Origin: JAICIG01 sp035532215
Lineage (GTDB): Bacteria > Planctomycetota > Planctomycetia > Pirellulales > JAICIG01
DNA: 19,935 nucleotides
Direction: 5' to 3'
Assembly (NCBI GenBank): GCA_035532215.1
Contig: DATKRK010000156.1
Span: 1 to 19,935 of the forward strand
Part shown: positions 1-6,249 of the stretch, one piece after another
How positions within the stretch are numbered: position 1 is the stretch's first letter
How the letters are laid out: each line of letters starts with the position of its first letter
Position numbers and translations under genes: made by a program
The notes under the pieces: generated by a model
Told to the model about the DNA's origin: nothing
Database searches by the model: none
What the model saw: only the letters and a program-made list of their open reading frames with translations

Positions 1-815
1 TTCACGATGCTCAGCCCTCGCCGGGCGAGTTGCGCGAGCTCGTCGTCGCCGCCGCGGGCCAGCGCCAGTTCGTCGAGCCGCCGCGCGAACTTGCCCAATT
101 CGCGCTCGAGCGCTTCGCAAACTTCCGCGATGCTCGGCGGCTCGTTGGCGGGCGCCTCGCCGACGGACGGGCTGGCGTCGCGCGGCGCGGCTTGGGCCTG
201 GTTTTGTTCGTCCGTAAAGCGGCAAGATGCCGCTCCTACAGCCGCGCGCAGCGTGCGAGCCTGACCGGACCGCTGCGCGCGAAGCGCCTCGCGCTGCGCG
301 TCCGGGGGCAGTTCGGCCGCGCTCATTGCGTCGTGCAGCGAGACCTCGCCCCGATCGACGGCTGCTTGCAGTTCCTGGTCGCCGGAAGCTTGCAGCTTGC
401 GGGCGTACGCGACGGAGCGAGCGCTGACGTTCAGCAGCGCAGCCGCTTCGTCGCGCGTTACGTCGCGCCCGGAGGTGCAAATTTGCACCTCCCGCTTGTT
501 TTGCCCCCACGACAAGTTGGCCAGCCGGGCGGCGACCATCGCCCTCTGCGAATCGCTCAGGTGCCGGCGGCGCAGATTTTTCGAGATCACCCATGCGACC
601 GGCTCGCCGGGGCCTGGCCAGTCGATCATCTGCGGCTCGACGCCCGCCATGCGGCAAGCCAGCCAGCGTTGCCGGCCGTCGAGAATCCGACCTTCGAACA
701 GCACGATCGGCTCCAACTGCCCATGCGCCTCGATATCGTGCGCCAACTCCAACAGCGCCTCTTCGGCGAGTCCTGGAAACGCATTGGCGAGCGGATGGAA
801 GTCGAGTTCGTGCAT
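1..815 (-). CDS. ParB N-terminal-domain protein (C-terminus cut by window edge)
   Basis: An open frame runs from ATG at 815 leftwards to base 1 without a stop, so the 3' end lies outside the window. The product begins MHELDFHPLANAFPGL and has the ParB-like pattern: 'HGQLEPIVLFEGRILDGRQR' at about residues 32-51, then 'AWVISKNLRRRHLSDSQRAM' and a helix-turn-helix 'TRDEAAALLNVSARSVAYAR'. This resembles chromosomal or mobile-element ParB/Spo0J-like DNA-binding proteins rather than the partition ParB, because the loop reads DGRQRW instead of GERRxR. Known of the family: DNA binding, sometimes nuclease or regulatory roles; the role here is not clear. It is the last gene of a minus-strand cluster (1800 to 1). 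Two palindromic repeats lie inside its frame (471-492 and 214-239), in linkers around the HTH. No strong ribosome-binding site is visible. Confidence 0.85.
   Translation of the reverse strand, partial: MHELDFHPLANAFPGLAEEALLELAHDIEAHGQLEPIVLFEGRILDGRQRWLACRMAGVEPQMIDWPGPGEPVAWVISKNLRRRHLSDSQRAMVAARLANLSWGQNKREVQICTSGRDVTRDEAAALLNVSARSVAYARKLQASGDQELQAAVDRGEVSLHDAMSAAELPPDAQREALRAQRSGQARTLRAAVGAASCRFTDEQNQAQAAPRDASPSVGEAPANEPPSIAEVCEALERELGKFARRLDELALARGGDDELAQLARRGLSIV
214..239. repeat. GCGGCA-type palindromic repeat inside the ParB-like gene
   Basis: The hairpin AGCGGCA-AGA-TGCCGCT, flanked by GTAA and CCTAC, is read in frame as AAVGAASCRFTDEQ within the low-complexity linker after the HTH. 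The same design (GCGGCA..TGCCGC with a CTAC edge) recurs at 937-975 and 1693-1753. It appears to be an in-frame repeat insertion. Confidence 0.6.
471..492. repeat. perfect 22-bp palindrome inside the ParB-like gene
   Basis: GGAGGTGCAAA is followed directly by its exact reverse complement. It lies in frame and encodes part of REVQICTSG, between the ParB domain and the HTH. In related proteins this is a variable linker, so it may be an inserted element or an operator. Confidence 0.6.
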
Positions 816-829
816 GGCGGAAGTTCTTC

Positions 830-934
830 GTAGGGTGGGGCGCAGCCCCACGCGCTTGGGAATATCCACGGCCGCCGGAGGCCGCAATTGCGATTTCAGC
901 TTTCGATTCGCGTGGGGCTAGCGCCCCACCCTAC
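830..934. repeat. REP-like inverted doublet (family A, copy 1)
   Basis: A left unit GTAGGGTGGGGCGCAG-CCCCACGCGC (830-855) faces an inverted unit (909-934). Each unit is itself a hairpin (GTGGGGC/GCCCCAC). The doublet fills the 161-bp gap between the 59-aa gene and the ParB-like gene. Confidence 0.85.
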
Positions 935-936
935 CC

Positions 937-975
937 GTCTACTTTTTCCAAACGCGGCAGGGATGCCGCGTCGAC
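937..975. repeat. GCGGCA-type palindromic repeat
   Basis: GTCTACTTTTTCC precedes the hairpin ACGCGGCA-GGGA-TGCCGCGT and an edge GTCGAC. It directly abuts the stop codon of the 59-aa gene (977-979). It closely matches 1713-1753. Confidence 0.65.
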
Positions 976-976
976 T

Positions 977-1156
977 TCAACTCCGAACTCGTCGCCTCTC
1001 GGCCGCCGCGTTCAGCGCCCGATTGGCTTCGAAATTGCCCGCCGCCCGGCCTTGAGCGAGCAACCGGCCGCCGGGCCGATCGAACAGCCGCCACTCCCAG
1101 CGCCCGCGGCGCCAGTACACCTCGCCGAACGGCCGGCGCTTCGCATGCAATTTCAT
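977..1156 (-). CDS. small W-x-W protein (59 aa), hypothetical
   Basis: ATG at 1156 has a purine-rich stretch (gaaagagag) just upstream; the stop TGA is at 979-977. The 59-aa product starts MKLHAKRRPFGEVYWRRGRWEW and continues 'LFDRPGGRLLAQGRAAGNFE'. No known function is recognised. It aligns over about 42 residues with the C-terminal part of the next gene upstream (1246-1800): both have W-x-W, then GRLLA-x-G, then RAL and Ala-rich helices. It is the middle gene of the minus-strand cluster, with REP doublets on both sides. The strongly basic N-terminus could contact nucleic acid, but that is inference. Confidence 0.6.
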   Translation of the reverse strand: MKLHAKRRPFGEVYWRRGRWEWRLFDRPGGRLLAQGRAAGNFEANRALNAAAERRRVRS

Positions 1157-1175
1157 GGCAAGCTCTCTTTCCTGG

Positions 1176-1249
1176 GTAGGATGGGGCGCAGCCCCACGCG
1201 CTTGGCGCGCAAATGGATTTCGAAGCGCGTGGGGCTAACGCCACCCTAC
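1176..1249. repeat. REP-like inverted doublet (family A, copy 2)
   Basis: Left unit 1176-1201 (GTAGGATGGGGCG...) and inverted unit 1225-1249 with a one-base deletion (GCC-ACCC). The right unit overlaps the end of the upstream gene and supplies its TAG stop (1246-1248). Confidence 0.85.
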
Positions 1250-1800
1250 GCCTCCGCATCTCCGGCTGATGGATCGCCCGGCCAAGACGGCTCGTCTTCT
1301 TCTTCAACCTCGCCGCTCGTGCAATAGTCGGCGATTGCCGCCAGCAGCGCGCGATGCGCGGCCCAACGGTCGGCGCGTTCGGCGCCGCGGGCCAGCAACC
1401 GCCCGCGAGGATTGTGATAGCTCCAGTGCCACTGGCCGTTTTCGAAGTGCGAGCGAAAGACGTCCGCCTCGTTGGCGGGCGCGTGGCAAGCGTTGGTCGG
1501 AGAGTGCATGCGAGCGGCGAGCCTTTCCGGTTGCCGGCCGTTTCTTGCGGCGCCATCCGCGCAGGGCGGAGCGGCGAGCAGGGCGGCCGAAGGGCGTGGC
1601 GTGCGATTTCGAGCGGGCCGCCAGGGCCGCGGCCTCAAGACGCTGCCGTCCGCTAACACGATCTCGGCGAACACGAGCTCGAGCGTCGCCCGGTAGCAGC
1701 GGCCGCCGGCCGCGTCTACTTCTTGCGCAACGCGGCAGGCTGCCGCGTCTACGTTCGCTTCGGTGCGTCCTGATTCAATTCCGAGCGGCTTGGCGTCCAT
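1246..1800 (-). CDS. hypothetical protein (184 aa) with C-terminal W-x-W module
   Basis: The ATG at 1800 was chosen over an upstream ATG at 1839 because a promoter lies between them (-35 at 1835-1830, -10 at 1812-1807). The N-terminal part (MDAKPLGIESGRTEANVDAA) is partly encoded by GCGGCA-type repeats. The middle is Ala/Pro/Arg-rich. The C-terminal module (after an internal Met, 'MHSPTNACHAPANEADVFRS') carries FENGQWHWSYHNPRGRLLA and resembles the 59-aa product of the next gene. The tail is acidic (GEVEEEDEP). An alternative is that the gene starts at the internal Met and the upstream part is repeat-derived. Function is unknown. It leads the cluster that ends in the ParB-like gene. Confidence 0.5.
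   Translation of the reverse strand: MDAKPLGIESGRTEANVDAAACRVAQEVDAAGGRCYRATLELVFAEIVLADGSVLRPRPWRPARNRTPRPSAALLAAPPCADGAARNGRQPERLAARMHSPTNACHAPANEADVFRSHFENGQWHWSYHNPRGRLLARGAERADRWAAHRALLAAIADYCTSGEVEEEDEPSWPGDPSAGDAEA
1693..1753. repeat. GCGGCA-type repeat pair in coding sequence
   Basis: GTAGCAGCGGCCGCCGGCCG is followed by CGTCTACTTCTTGCGCAACG, then GCGGCAGGCTGCCGCGTCTACG. The block lies in the N-terminal part of the 184-aa frame and reads ANVDAAACRVAQEVDAAGGR, which does not look like a normal protein segment. Confidence 0.6.
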
Positions 1801-1806
1801 CGCCGC

Positions 1807-1835
1807 ACTATACATTTTTTTACAAATATGGTCAA
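1807..1835 (-). promoter_or_regulatory. sigma70-type promoter, probably giving a leaderless mRNA
   Basis: On the minus strand, TTGACC (1835-1830), a 17-bp spacer and TATAGT (1812-1807) match the consensus closely. Only 6 bases (GCGGCG) separate the -10 from ATG at 1800, so transcription should start at or next to the start codon. There is no room for a ribosome-binding site. Confidence 0.7.
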
Positions 1836-1854
1836 CCATATTTATTAAATATGG
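1824..1854. promoter_or_regulatory. overlapping AT-rich palindromes, putative operator
   Basis: Three CCATATTT/AAATATGG half-sites sit side by side. AAATATGGTCAACCATATTT (1824-1843) covers the -35 of the leftward promoter, and CCATATTTATTAAATATGG (1836-1854) is perfect with a one-base centre. The position between divergent genes suggests a repressor site for the leftward promoter. The binder is unknown. Confidence 0.55.
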
Positions 1855-1916
1855 ATGATTGGACGGAGCCCTTTTCGCCGGCTAGAGTTAAATCGGAGAT
1901 CGCGGTAAAATCAGCG

Positions 1917-1949
1917 CCGGCGCCGTAGCGGCGCCGGGGCAAGTTCCCC
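1917..1949 (+). other. GC-rich leader hairpins upstream of the 98-aa gene
   Basis: A 9-bp stem CCGGCGCCG-TAG-CGGCGCCGG (1917-1937) is followed by a GGGG-CAAGTT-CCCC stem (1936-1949), about 20 bases before ATG 1969. In RNA this would be a stable 5' leader structure. No T-run follows, so it is not an intrinsic terminator. Confidence 0.4.
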
Positions 1950-1968
1950 GAAGCACGGAAATGCGGCC

Positions 1969-2265
1969 ATGGACCAATTCACGGCGGAAAAGCTCCGCAA
2001 CGAGATCGTCAACCCGCTGGCGCTGCTGACGGCCGAGTTGACGAGCGAGGCCATGAAACTCGAAGAAGCCTACGCAAAAAAACGCGTTACCCGGCCCTGG
2101 CTGCCGCTCAACGAGGCCGGCGCCCTGCGGGCGATCAAGGTGCTGAAGAAGTTCCTCCGCGACGAGGTCAAGAGCAAGCGCGAAGACGCCGAAGAAGGCA
2201 CGCTGCGCTACCGCGAGGCCGAGTTGAAGTTCAAGAAAGCGACCAAGGCCGACAAAAAGAGCTGA
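1969..2265 (+). CDS. hypothetical helical protein (98 aa)
   Basis: ATG 1969 to TGA gives a highly charged protein with the heptad-like stretch NPLALLTAELTSEAMKLEEA and a Lys-rich C-terminus (KKATKADKKS). No signal peptide, membrane segment or known domain is seen. The ribosome-binding site is poor. The gene is divergent from the 1800-1 cluster and lies between two near-identical 19-bp palindromes (1836-1854 and 2278-2296), suggesting shared control or a small cassette. Codon use is normal for the window. Function is not recognised. Confidence 0.7.
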   Translation: MDQFTAEKLRNEIVNPLALLTAELTSEAMKLEEAYAKKRVTRPWLPLNEAGALRAIKVLKKFLRDEVKSKREDAEEGTLRYREAELKFKKATKADKKS

Positions 2266-2277
2266 CCCGGCGTCTTT

Positions 2278-2296
2278 CCATATTTTTAAAATACGG
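2278..2296. promoter_or_regulatory. second copy of the 19-bp AT-rich palindrome
   Basis: CCATATTTTTAAAATACGG matches CCATATTTATTAAATATGG (1836-1854) at 16 of 19 positions and has the same length and symmetry. It lies 12 bases after the stop of the 98-aa gene. Confidence 0.5.
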
Positions 2297-2342
2297 ACCT
2301 CCAGGCGACGGCCGCAGCGGCAAATCGGTCCGATCTCGAGCC

Positions 2343-2511
2343 GTAGGGTGGGGCGTCAGCCCCACGCGCTGGGCGGTTTGATTCGCGTCGGGATGGATCG
2401 CGGGAAGACCGCGATTGCTTTTCTCGCGCAACCAAGCCGCTCGCGCGTCCCGCTCCTCTTGCGCGACATTCCTGCGCAGTCAATGCGCGTGGGGCTCGCG
2501 CCCCACCCTAC
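2343..2511. repeat. REP-like inverted doublet with long core (family A, copy 3)
   Basis: Units at 2343-2369 and 2485-2511 face each other around a 115-bp core. Parts of the core recur at 3624-3670, 3781-3806 and 4246-4252, so this copy serves as the uninterrupted reference for the disrupted copy at 3621-4279. Confidence 0.85.
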
Positions 2512-2805
2512 AGCCCCGGTCGACTGTCGGCCGGGCCTGCTCGAAACTTAGGCGCCCGTCGCATCGTCGTGCACGGCGCAACTGCACTTTCGCGGCCAGG
2601 ATGGCTGCGTCGAAAGATTCAAGAGACGCGGCAAACGATGGCCCGCCAAGGAGATGCGCGCCGGTCCCTGGCGCCCTGGCATGCATCGACGAGTTCGAAT
2701 GGCACGCGCGATGCATTACCACCCCGCCGTGTCTGACCGACTGCGCCACGCGGTTGAGAGAAACCGCGGAACAAAGCCACGCGCGGCCTTCGTCCGCAAC
2801 CCATT

Positions 2806-2943
2806 GAGCCACGGATGAAACACGGATGGGGAAGAATAAGAACAGAAGGCAACGAAGGAAACGAAGTTTTATTTCTTTGTTACCTTCGTTGTCTTAAGTT
2901 CCAAAAAATCATCCGTGTTCGATCCGTGTTTCATCCGTGGCTC
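2806..2943. repeat. GAGCCACGGATGAAACACGG hairpin element (family B, copy 1)
   Basis: GAGCCACGGATGAAACACGG at the left faces its reverse complement at the right. Inside is a second inverted pair (AGGCAACGAAGGAAACGAAG against a CTTTGTTACCTTCGTTGTCT-like arm). A second copy lies at 18445-18563. Confidence 0.85.
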
Positions 2944-3018
2944 GCCCCCGCCGACGTGCCGCATAAATCTCCGCGGCCCACATAGAAAGAAAACGATTGT
3001 AGTACGAAGAGGAAACGC

Positions 3019-3456
3019 ATGCGAAACTCGTTCACTGCCGCCGTCGTCTGCCTGGCGATCTGCGGTTGCGGCAAAGGAGGGCCGGGAAGGCCCAAGCTGT
3101 CCGACCTGCCGATCAAGGGCGTCGTCACGCTCGACGGCAAGCCGCTGGCCGGCGCCGACGTCGTATTCATGGGCGGCGAACCGCCCGCGGTTTTAGCGGG
3201 CAAGACGAAAGACGACGGCAGCTATCAATTGCAGACCGCCGCCGGCGGCGAAGCCAACGTCCCAGGCAATTGCAAGGTCACGATCAGCCGGTTGGTCAAA
3301 CCCGACGGCTCGCCGCTGGCCGCCGATGAAACGCCGGCCGACGCCGGCGCCGTCGAGCAACTGCCGGGCAAGTATTCCCGCTTCGATCGGACGACCCTGA
3401 CCGCGACCCTTACGTCGGCCGAAGCGACGATTGATTTTCCGTTGACGACCCAGTAG
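3019..3456 (+). CDS. lipoprotein with carboxypeptidase-regulatory-like fold (145 aa)
   Basis: ATG 3019 follows an AGAGGA ribosome-binding site. The N-terminus MRNSFTAAVVCLAICGCGKG is a lipoprotein signal with a lipobox ending in Cys (ICGC or LAIC), so the protein is probably lipid-anchored outside the cytoplasmic membrane. The pattern 'IKGVVTLDGKPLAGADVVFM' followed by 'GKTKDDGSYQL' is typical of planctomycete Ig-like/carboxypeptidase-regulatory lipoproteins of about 130-150 aa. The fold is usually structural or binding; the ligand is unknown. It is a single gene closed by a strong terminator at 3546-3591. Two tandem 14-bp copies straddle the stop codon. Confidence 0.85.
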   Translation: MRNSFTAAVVCLAICGCGKGGPGRPKLSDLPIKGVVTLDGKPLAGADVVFMGGEPPAVLAGKTKDDGSYQLQTAAGGEANVPGNCKVTISRLVKPDGSPLAADETPADAGAVEQLPGKYSRFDRTTLTATLTSAEATIDFPLTTQ

Positions 3457-3473
3457 CGCCGACCCAGTAGCGC
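3446..3473 (+). repeat. 14-bp tandem duplication over the stop codon
   Basis: CGACCCAGTAGCGC occurs twice head to tail (3446-3459 and 3460-3473). The TAG in the first copy is the stop of the lipoprotein gene. It looks like a recent slippage duplication. Confidence 0.8.
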
Positions 3474-3545
3474 AGTTGCGCAGTTTCATGCAAGCTGCGG
3501 CGCCGCCCTGCACGGACGCAACGGGGCCCAGCGTGAACGGTTGTG

Positions 3546-3591
3546 CGTCGCGCGCGGAGCAGCCCGCCACTGCCCGCGCGCGGCGTTTTTT
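3546..3591 (+). terminator. intrinsic terminator of the lipoprotein gene
   Basis: A 12-bp stem CGTCGCGCGCGG / CCGCGCGCGGCG (one G-U pair) with an inner GCAG/CTGC stem is followed by TTTTTT at 3586-3591. Confidence 0.8.
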
Positions 3592-3620
3592 GCGCGGAAA
3601 CCTTTTCTTTTCGGCGTCTT

Positions 3621-3806
3621 GCGCCCACGCGCTGGGCGGTTAGAATCGCGTTGAGTTGGCTGGCGGGAAGATCACGAAAACGCGACAGGGCGAAAGCGCG
3701 AAACAATTGCGGAAACCGTCCTTGAAAAGTGCTCTCCGACGTCCGATCTCTCTTTCGTGTTTTCGTTCTTTCGCGCTTTCGCGATTGCTTTTCTCGCGCA
3801 ACCAAG
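3621..3806. repeat. left half of a REP doublet, split by a 110-bp palindromic insert
   Basis: Bases 3624-3670 match 2361-2407 and bases 3781-3806 match 2411-2436 exactly. In the intact copy only 3 bases separate these blocks; here 110 bases (3671-3780) do. The insert has inverted ends (GCGACAGGGCGAAAGCGCGA against TCGCGCTTTCG-type sequence), so one palindromic repeat has jumped into another. Confidence 0.7.
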
Positions 3807-3841
3807 AATGCATCTATCGCTCCGAAGGGAGTTGGAAGACG

Positions 3842-4246
3842 ATGATCGACGTTCTTTATGTTGGTTGCTTCGAACATCGAGATGACGAGGTGCAAATCGA
3901 TGAGCACGTTCATCGCGGTCATCCCGCGGTAAAAAGGCCGTTGGGCTGGCACGTCGTTGAAGATTGCTTGCAACATGCTGCCATTGGGATTCATTGGGAA
4001 GCGGGAACGCCCAGGCTGCCGGAGAAATGGCTATTGTCTTACGAGCATGGATACCTGACATTCGACAGGAGCGAACTAACGGCGGACGCGATAGGCGTCA
4101 TCCGGCGCCTTGTCGAACAACATGGCTGCGAGATTGTGTACCCGCAAACCGCGCGATTTTTGACCGTTGACGAGGTTGAAGAATACAGCCGAAGACTCGC
4201 TCGCCGTCGCCGATTGCCCTGGGGAACCGAATTTGAAAATTCGTGA
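3842..4246 (+). CDS. hypothetical protein (134 aa) between repeat halves
   Basis: ATG 3842 has GGAAG a few bases upstream. An open frame extends up to 3656, but those 62 codons are repeat sequence and are not counted. The product begins MIDVLYVGCFEHRDDEVQID, looks soluble, is rich in His and charged residues, and ends WGTEFENS. No known domain is recognised. Base composition (about half GC in places) is lower than the neighbours, which could mean transfer. The left half of a family A element ends 35 bases before the start, and the right half begins at its stop codon, so the gene sits inside a repeat pair. Confidence 0.6.
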   Translation: MIDVLYVGCFEHRDDEVQIDEHVHRGHPAVKRPLGWHVVEDCLQHAAIGIHWEAGTPRLPEKWLLSYEHGYLTFDRSELTADAIGVIRRLVEQHGCEIVYPQTARFLTVDEVEEYSRRLARRRRLPWGTEFENS

Positions 4247-4252
4247 GTCAAT

Positions 4253-4279
4253 GCGCGTGGGGCTAGCGCCCCACCCTAC
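4253..4279. repeat. REP-like unit (family A), right half of the split doublet
   Basis: GCGCGTGGGGCTAGCGCCCC continues into ACCCTAC. The preceding AGTCAAT matches 2478-2484 of the reference doublet. It lies between the convergent 134-aa and SUKH genes. Confidence 0.85.
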
Positions 4280-4290
4280 GCGCTGACGCG

Positions 4291-5541
4291 CTACTCGTCG
4301 TCCAACTCATCCAGCATCCCTTCGAGCTGCCGCATGGTTTCGGCGTCGACCGGGTGGGCGGCGATTTTCTGTTGGGCTTGCTCGACCATCTGCTGCATCT
4401 TCTTCTGCATCGCTTCGGCCGCCTTGGCCAACTCGGGCGGCATGCCGCTCGTATCGCCCAGTCCGGCGCCCAGTCCGGCGCCCAACTCGCGCTCCATCTT
4501 GTCCTTCATCGCCAGCGCCACCCGCATCAGCGCGGCGGTGCGCTGCTCGGGCGAGAGCGTGTCGAGCGTCTGTTCGAATTGCTCCTGCCGTTCTTGCTTG
4601 GCCTGAGCGCGCGCAGCGCCGTGGGCGCCGAGCAGTTCCTTCCGCAGCGCCTCGAGCCGCCCGCGGTCGGTCGATTCGAACGTGACGTAGATCGGCGCGC
4701 CGCGGTCGGTCGTATTCTTCCAGCGGCCGTCTTCGTTTTCCTCCGATTGCTGTTGGACGATGTCGTGGATCTCTTCCGGCTGCAGGTGCAGCCCGAACGT
4801 TGGAATCAGCGCCGGCCGGTACGGCTTGACTTCGGCCCACGACGAATCGAGCGGCAGCGGCAGCATGGTCCGCGTCAGACATTCGCCCTCGGACGAGCGC
4901 TCGCGCGTGAACAGCACGAGGAGGTCATCGTCGCGCACGAGCACCTGGTCGAGCGACGCCGGCTGGCCCTTGTAATTGCCCGCCACTTTGATCGACTCGC
5001 GGGCGACGATCTCAAGCTGCTCGGTCTGGGACCAATCGACGCTCGGCGTTTCGGAAGAGGCCAGCATCGCCTTGAAGAAACCGGAGAGCGTGTCGTTCTG
5101 CAAGTCCGTGCTCTCGCCATGATAGTCGAAGTAGACGCTCGGCTCGCCCTTGGGGCCGCGGGCGTTGAAGTTCATGATCACCCTTGCACCGAACTCCGTC
5201 TCTTCGCCGAACACGAACACCAACTCGCGATCGGGCGCCTCCTCCTCGTCGTCGTCAAATAGGGCCCACTCCCAGAAATCCTCGTCGACCGGCTGCATTT
5301 GCTCCAGCGGCAGCACTTCGATCGACGTGTTGCGCACGCAGCCGCCGTTGCGCAGGCCGAGCGCCGTGCGCAGCAGCTCCGGCAGTTTCACGCCCTGCTT
5401 TTTCTCCCAGGCGGCGATCTGGTTCTCGCTCACGCCCGGCGGCGCCTCGGCGTCCGCCGCCTCCTCATCGAAGTCTTCGTCGTCTTCCAAGTCGTCGTAT
5501 TCGCGACCGCCATCCATCCAGAAGCGCTGGAAATCGATCAT
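4291..5541 (-). CDS. SMI1/KNR4 (SUKH) family protein (416 aa)
   Basis: The start was set at ATG 5541 (GAGG upstream) rather than at 5631, because the extra 30 codons are REP sequence (PRCAWGYRPTLPPL). An acidic N-terminus (YDDLEDDEDFDEEAADAEAP) precedes a SUKH-like domain starting 'GVSENQIAAWEKKQGVKLPE' and 'LRNGGCVRNTSIEVLPLEQM' (residues about 36-180). A middle region of about 150 residues is unassigned. The C-terminal 90 residues are Met/Gln/Glu-rich and helical. SUKH proteins include immunity proteins for toxin systems and general regulatory proteins. No toxin gene is beside it here, so a protective role is only a possibility. The protein is cytoplasmic. Confidence 0.75.
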   Translation of the reverse strand: MIDFQRFWMDGGREYDDLEDDEDFDEEAADAEAPPGVSENQIAAWEKKQGVKLPELLRTALGLRNGGCVRNTSIEVLPLEQMQPVDEDFWEWALFDDDEEEAPDRELVFVFGEETEFGARVIMNFNARGPKGEPSVYFDYHGESTDLQNDTLSGFFKAMLASSETPSVDWSQTEQLEIVARESIKVAGNYKGQPASLDQVLVRDDDLLVLFTRERSSEGECLTRTMLPLPLDSSWAEVKPYRPALIPTFGLHLQPEEIHDIVQQQSEENEDGRWKNTTDRGAPIYVTFESTDRGRLEALRKELLGAHGAARAQAKQERQEQFEQTLDTLSPEQRTAALMRVALAMKDKMERELGAGLGAGLGDTSGMPPELAKAAEAMQKKMQQMVEQAQQKIAAHPVDAETMRQLEGMLDELDDE

Positions 5542-5582
5542 GAGGACCTCGGAGGTTGAAGTTACATCGACAGGTAACGGGG

Positions 5583-5609
5583 GTAGGGTGGGGCGATAGC
5601 CCCACGCGC
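5583..5609. repeat. REP-like unit (family A)
   Basis: GTAGGGTGGGGCGATAGCCC followed by CACGCGC, 41 bases upstream of the SUKH start. It creates the false N-terminal extension of that frame. Confidence 0.85.
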
Positions 5610-5740
5610 ATCGAGGTTCGAGCGACAGCAAAAACGATAGGCGTCACGCATTAGAGACGCTGTACGAACCGGCGGCAACATGCGCTCTGATTTTTTGTAC
5701 AAAAGGGAACCGTCGGACGCGTGGGGCTGCCGTCGCACAC

Positions 5741-5872
5741 TGCATCAATCCCGCTGCCAACGGCGTCGCGCCGGTCACCTACGCCAGCGACGAACACCTT
5801 CGCGGCAAGCCCAACCCCATCGGCTACGGGCTGATGATCTGGATTGACGAACCGACGCAGGATGAGGCTGCA
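5741..5872 (+). pseudogene. coding remnant, unknown family
   Basis: The plus frame reads INPAANGVAPVTYASDEHLR then GKPNPIGYGLMIWIDEPTQD, with codon use like real genes. It has no start, begins right after a REP fragment and fades before 5895. The parent family is not recognised. Confidence 0.3.
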
Positions 5873-5937
5873 ATTTACTTTCCAAACCGAGGCCGCGCAG
5901 CCCCACGCGCATTACGCTGGAATTTCGTCCTACCGAC

Positions 5938-6249
5938 TCACGAGAATTCATCGTCGCGTCCGAGGGCGTTCGATGCCGTACATTGCCACAGCTCGTTGCG
6001 CTTGCGGAAACCGTAGGGGCGCACGATGCGACGGTATGGCGTCGAAGGGAACCCGGGCGTCCAGACGGTGTGAATCGCCGCTTGCCGATGCCGTGCGCTG
6101 CGAGTCGGAACGGTGATGCGCAGCACGAGAGGTCGCCGACCGCCGATCGCATCGGCCGCAATCCAGCGGGCCTCGGTCGTGTCCCATCGGGAAATGATCG
6201 ACCAGTCGAAAGCAGGCCAGGCGAGAATGTTGAAGCCGCTGCCCGTGCA
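5938..6249 (-). pseudogene. coding remnant without a usable start
   Basis: The minus frame reads TGSGFNILAWPAFDWSIISR and later HTVWTPGFPSTPYRRIVRPY with C/G-rich third positions, and ends in TGA at 5938. Upstream it is closed by TAA at 6252-6250 with no ATG or GTG before the middle. An ATG in another frame at 6260 could be the original start after a frameshift. Family unknown. Confidence 0.35.

Larger units (their letters stand above)
2297..3018. other. gene-free stretch made mostly of repeats
   Basis: It holds the REP doublet at 2343-2511 and the ACGGAT hairpin at 2806-2943. Between them (2512-2805) no convincing gene is visible; a minus-strand open frame over 2480-2812 starts outside any ribosome-binding site and ends in the REP, so it is probably chance or gene debris. 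Confidence 0.6.

Noticed and set aside
2685..2712. tRNA T-arm-like GTTCGAAT
   Set aside because: The flanking bases do not pair and no acceptor or anticodon stem can be drawn around it.
2480..2812. 110-aa minus-strand open frame
   Set aside because: It spans plain intergenic DNA, ends in a REP unit, lacks a ribosome-binding site and has no recognisable domain.
4354..5262. 302-aa plus-strand frame opposite the SUKH gene
   Set aside because: It is Leu/Arg-rich shadow translation; the minus strand has the recognisable SUKH domain.
5542..5631. 30-codon N-terminal extension of the SUKH gene
   Set aside because: The added residues are translated REP sequence (PRCAWGYRPTLPP); ATG 5541 with GAGG upstream is better.
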